NCBI RefSeq assembly: GCF_003096195.1
Contig: NZ_CP023004.1
Coordinates: forward strand, 2,398,501 to 2,462,500
DNA: 64,000 nucleotides
Origin: Ereboglobus luteus
GTDB lineage: Bacteria > Verrucomicrobiota > Verrucomicrobiia > Opitutales > Opitutaceae
Direction: 5' to 3'
A program made the translations under genes and the position numbers. Of the stretch, positions 61,722-64,000 are shown in pieces; position 1 is the first letter of the stretch, and each line of letters begins with the position of its first letter. Under the pieces are notes generated by a model that worked only from the letters and a program-made list of their open reading frames with translations, searched no databases and had not been told where the DNA came from.

Positions 61722-62627
61722 ATGCACGCCACACTCAACGCGATCGCCGACGAACTCCGCCGCCTCAAGGCAAGCGGCGTGAAGGATGTCGTCGTGTCGA
61801 GCGAGACGATGGTGGCGTTGCGCAACGCGGTCGAGACGCGCGCGCCGAAAACGCAGCCGGAACAACCTCAGGTCGCGCCCGCGCCGGTTGTTTACTCGCA
61901 ACTGCGCCAGCCCGCGGCGCGGCACACCGCGCCCAAAAAAACCGAGCCGAAACTGCCGCCCCCGCCGGCGGTCACGCTGCCCGAGGGCGACAAGAAAACG
62001 CGCTGGGACGCGCTGCTCAACATGGTGACGACCAACCCCGTCTGCCTTGAGCGCGTGCGGCCCGGAAAAAAAGTCGTGCTTGGCGTGGGCAATCTCGACG
62101 CGAAAATATTTTTCTGCGGCGAGGCTCCGGGAGCGGAGGAGGAAATCAAGGGCGAGCCGTTTGTCGGGCCCGCGGGGCAGCTGCTCACGAAAATGATTCA
62201 GGCGATGGGCGTGAAGCGCGAGGATGTTTACATCGGCAACATCATGAACTGGCGTCCGGATTTGCCAACGCCGCCCGGCCGCGAGCAAATCGGCAACCGC
62301 CCGCCTACCGAGGAGGAGATGCTTTACTGCATGCCGTATCTGCGCGCGCAACTGGAGGTCGTGAATCCCGAATTGATCGTCGCGCTCGGGGCGACGGCGG
62401 CGAAGGCGCTGCTTGGTTTCGACAGCTTTACGACGCTCGGTTCGATACGCGGTCAGTGGAAGGAGTTCGAGGGCAAGCCGCTCATGGTCACATATCATCC
62501 ATCATTCATTTTGCGCACCCCGACCAACCGCACCAAACGCACGGTGTGGGAGGATTTCTTGAAGGTCATGGAAAAGGCGAACATGCCGATCACGGACAAG
62601 CAGCGTGGATATTTTTTGGGGAAGTAA
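61722..62627 (+). CDS. Uracil-DNA glycosylase, family 4-like, with two iron-sulfur Cys positions changed
   Basis: 301 residues. A Pro/Ala-rich N-terminal segment of about 95 residues precedes the catalytic domain, which has [42 protein letters not shown] and [10 protein letters not shown]. It removes uracil from DNA. Compared with typical family-4 enzymes, the four iron-sulfur Cys are not all kept. Cys108 and Cys203 remain, but the expected Cys before RPP is Trp177, and the first Cys position is Asn or Thr near 104. The cluster is therefore probably absent. The long N-terminal extension is also uncommon. Confidence 0.85.
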   Translation: MHATLNAIADELRRLKASGVKDVVVSSETMVALRNAVETRAPKTQPEQPQVAPAPVVYSQLRQPAARHTAPKKTEPKLPPPPAVTLPEGDKKTRWDALLNMVTTNPVCLERVRPGKKVVLGVGNLDAKIFFCGEAPGAEEEIKGEPFVGPAGQLLTKMIQAMGVKREDVYIGNIMNWRPDLPTPPGREQIGNRPPTEEEMLYCMPYLRAQLEVVNPELIVALGATAAKALLGFDSFTTLGSIRGQWKEFEGKPLMVTYHPSFILRTPTNRTKRTVWEDFLKVMEKANMPITDKQRGYFLGK

Positions 62628-62878
62628 GCGCCGTTTCGAACGCGACTCGTTGGAGGCAGCGTAGGGTTTTTCAATAACCGCACTTTGGCAATTTGCCCGG
62701 TCGATGATATCGTATGGCCACTCAAACGGGCCTTTGTTTCACAAGGCGTGAAATAATAAGTAAGTCGTAAAAACGCTACGTGAGAGCGGTTTGGGCATGG
62801 CGTTTTTCATGGATTGTCCCGGCGCGTAACCTTTTTTCCGAATCGCGGTCTGTTTCGTTTTTGATTTTCCACACAACC

Positions 62879-64000
62879 ATGTTGTCTCGATTCAGATGTC
62901 AGGTGCTTTTGCGCGCAATAAGCGCGGTTTTGTGCGGCGTTGTCATGACGGCCGCCGCATCGTCGGCCGTTGCACAGGATGCGTTTGATTTTGAAAAATT
63001 GCAGGAGCGTGCCGCCGCGATGGCTGCCAAGCCTTACGTCGCTCCGCCATCGCGCGTGCCGGAGGCCTTGAGGCGGCTGAATTACGACGAATACCGGCAG
63101 ATCGCCTACAGGGCGGATCATGCGTTGTGGGTGCGCGATGATATTCCGTTTCGCATGCAGTTTTTTCATCCGGGGTTCATCCAGTTGCACACGGTGCGGA
63201 TCAACGAGGTCGTTGACGGCAGGGCGGCGCGGATTCCGTTTTCGGCGGAGGCGTTTGACTATCGCGGCGCGGCGCAGGCCGCCGGTTCCGGTCTTCCGGC
63301 GGACATGGGGTTCAGTGGATTGCGCGTGCACAACCAGCTCAACAAGCCCGGCGTGTGGGACGACTTGATTGTGTTTCAGGGCGCGAGTTATTTCCGCGCG
63401 CTGGCTAAGGGCTCGCATTACGGGCTTTCCGCGCGAGGGCTGGCAATCGACACCGCCGGGCCGGGCGGCGAGGAGTTTCCGGTATTCGAGGAATTCTGGG
63501 TCGAGCGTCCCATGGCGAATGCGAAGGGTCTGCGCGTGTGGGCGCTCATGGACAGCCCGAGCGTGACGGGCGCGTATCAGTTTTTGATCAAGCCGGGCGG
63601 CGTCACCCTGATTGAGGTTAACGCGGTGATTTACCGGCGCGCGGCGAAGGCGGAGGGGCGGCAGGTTTTCGGAATCGCGCCGCTCACGAGCATGTTTTGG
63701 TTCGGCAAATCGAGCGCGTCGCATCCGGATGATTTGCGTCCGGAGGTGCACGACTCGGACGGGCTTTCGCTGCACACGGGAACGGGCGAGTGGCTGTGGC
63801 GTCCGCTCGACAACCCGCGCGCGATGAGTGTTTCCAGCTTCTCGGACGAGAATCCGCGCGGCTTCGGGTTGATGCAACGCGAGCGCGATTTTGAAAATTA
63901 CCATGACATCGAGGCGGCGTATCATTTGCGGCCGAGCGTGTGGGTGGAGCCGGTTGGCGACTGGGGCAGGGGAGAGGTGCGCCTTGTTGAGTTGCCCACG
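62879..64000 (+). CDS. opgG: Glucan biosynthesis protein OpgG/MdoG-like, 5' part (cut by window edge)
   Basis: 374 residues are readable; the gene continues beyond the window. Signal peptide about 1-32 ending SAVA before QDAFDFEKLQ. The mature start matches periplasmic OpgG/MdoG: FEKLQERAAAMAAKPYVAPP, LRRLNYDEYRQIAYR, FHPGFIQLHTV and FWFGKSSASHPDDLRPEVHDSDG. In proteobacteria this protein is required for osmoregulated periplasmic glucan synthesis. The partner glycosyltransferase (OpgH) is not in view and may follow to the right. A 251 bp spacer without genes precedes it. Confidence 0.88.
   Translation, partial: MLSRFRCQVLLRAISAVLCGVVMTAAASSAVAQDAFDFEKLQERAAAMAAKPYVAPPSRVPEALRRLNYDEYRQIAYRADHALWVRDDIPFRMQFFHPGFIQLHTVRINEVVDGRAARIPFSAEAFDYRGAAQAAGSGLPADMGFSGLRVHNQLNKPGVWDDLIVFQGASYFRALAKGSHYGLSARGLAIDTAGPGGEEFPVFEEFWVERPMANAKGLRVWALMDSPSVTGAYQFLIKPGGVTLIEVNAVIYRRAAKAEGRQVFGIAPLTSMFWFGKSSASHPDDLRPEVHDSDGLSLHTGTGEWLWRPLDNPRAMSVSSFSDENPRGFGLMQRERDFENYHDIEAAYHLRPSVWVEPVGDWGRGEVRLVELPT

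Noticed and set aside
62628-62878. A small RNA gene before opgG
   Set aside because: The 251 bp spacer shows no strong hairpin with a T-run and no promoter-terminator pair that I can defend.

Overview
This 64 kb window is GC-rich bacterial chromosome. Several traits suggest Opitutaceae (Verrucomicrobiota), probably a gut-associated member: very long GC-rich genes, weak ribosome-binding sites, giant outer-membrane autotransporters, many secreted or Tat-exported sulfatases, GH2 enzymes, Gfo/Idh/MocA and FAD oxidoreductases, and abundant palindromic intergenic repeats. The family assignment is inference from gene content, not from a marker-gene comparison. I found no rRNA, tRNA, CRISPR array, prophage or transposase.

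Layout. (1) 1-4071, minus strand: the 5' part of a secreted GH2 glycosidase (cut by the left edge), then housekeeping genes rsmE, serine acetyltransferase, truA and ruvX. (2) 4215-10016: a SorC-type sugar-phosphate regulator divergent from a glycerophosphodiesterase lipoprotein, two GlpT/UhpT-type organophosphate antiporters and a secreted S1/P1 nuclease. This looks like a phosphoester-scavenging unit. (3) 10631-24108: a surface-protein block of autotransporter, TonB-dependent receptor, autotransporter, autotransporter, all on the plus strand with short gaps. (4) 24309-35843: a metallophosphoesterase with two carbohydrate-binding-like modules, then a 3010-residue autotransporter ending at a clear terminator. 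(5) 35951-60845: a long plus-strand run of exported catabolic enzymes: LacZ-type beta-galactosidase, two more metallophosphoesterases, an MBL-fold hydrolase, two more glycerophosphodiesterases, a tandem sulfatase pair, a Tat-exported Gfo/Idh oxidoreductase, a Tat-exported TIM-barrel isomerase, an endonuclease/exonuclease/phosphatase protein and two Tat-exported FAD enzymes. (6) 61085-64000: riboflavin synthase, a family-4-like uracil-DNA glycosylase, and the start of an OpgG/MdoG-type glucan biosynthesis gene cut by the right edge.

Together the genes describe a cell that strips sulfate, galactosyl and phosphate-ester groups from complex, possibly host-derived, polymers outside the cytoplasm. 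It imports glycerol- or sugar-phosphates and displays large beta-helical proteins on its surface.

Two observations run through the whole window. First, eight genes are broken by nine frameshifts, every one equivalent to a single missing base. Seven lie in a G, C or A run of five or six and one in a G run of four, which points to assembly homopolymer errors (or, for the surface protein, possibly phase variation) rather than gene decay. Second, many intergenic gaps carry dispersed palindromic elements of several families. The commonest has arms of about 30 bp and always sits just upstream of an exported-protein gene, with its A-rich end toward the start codon.
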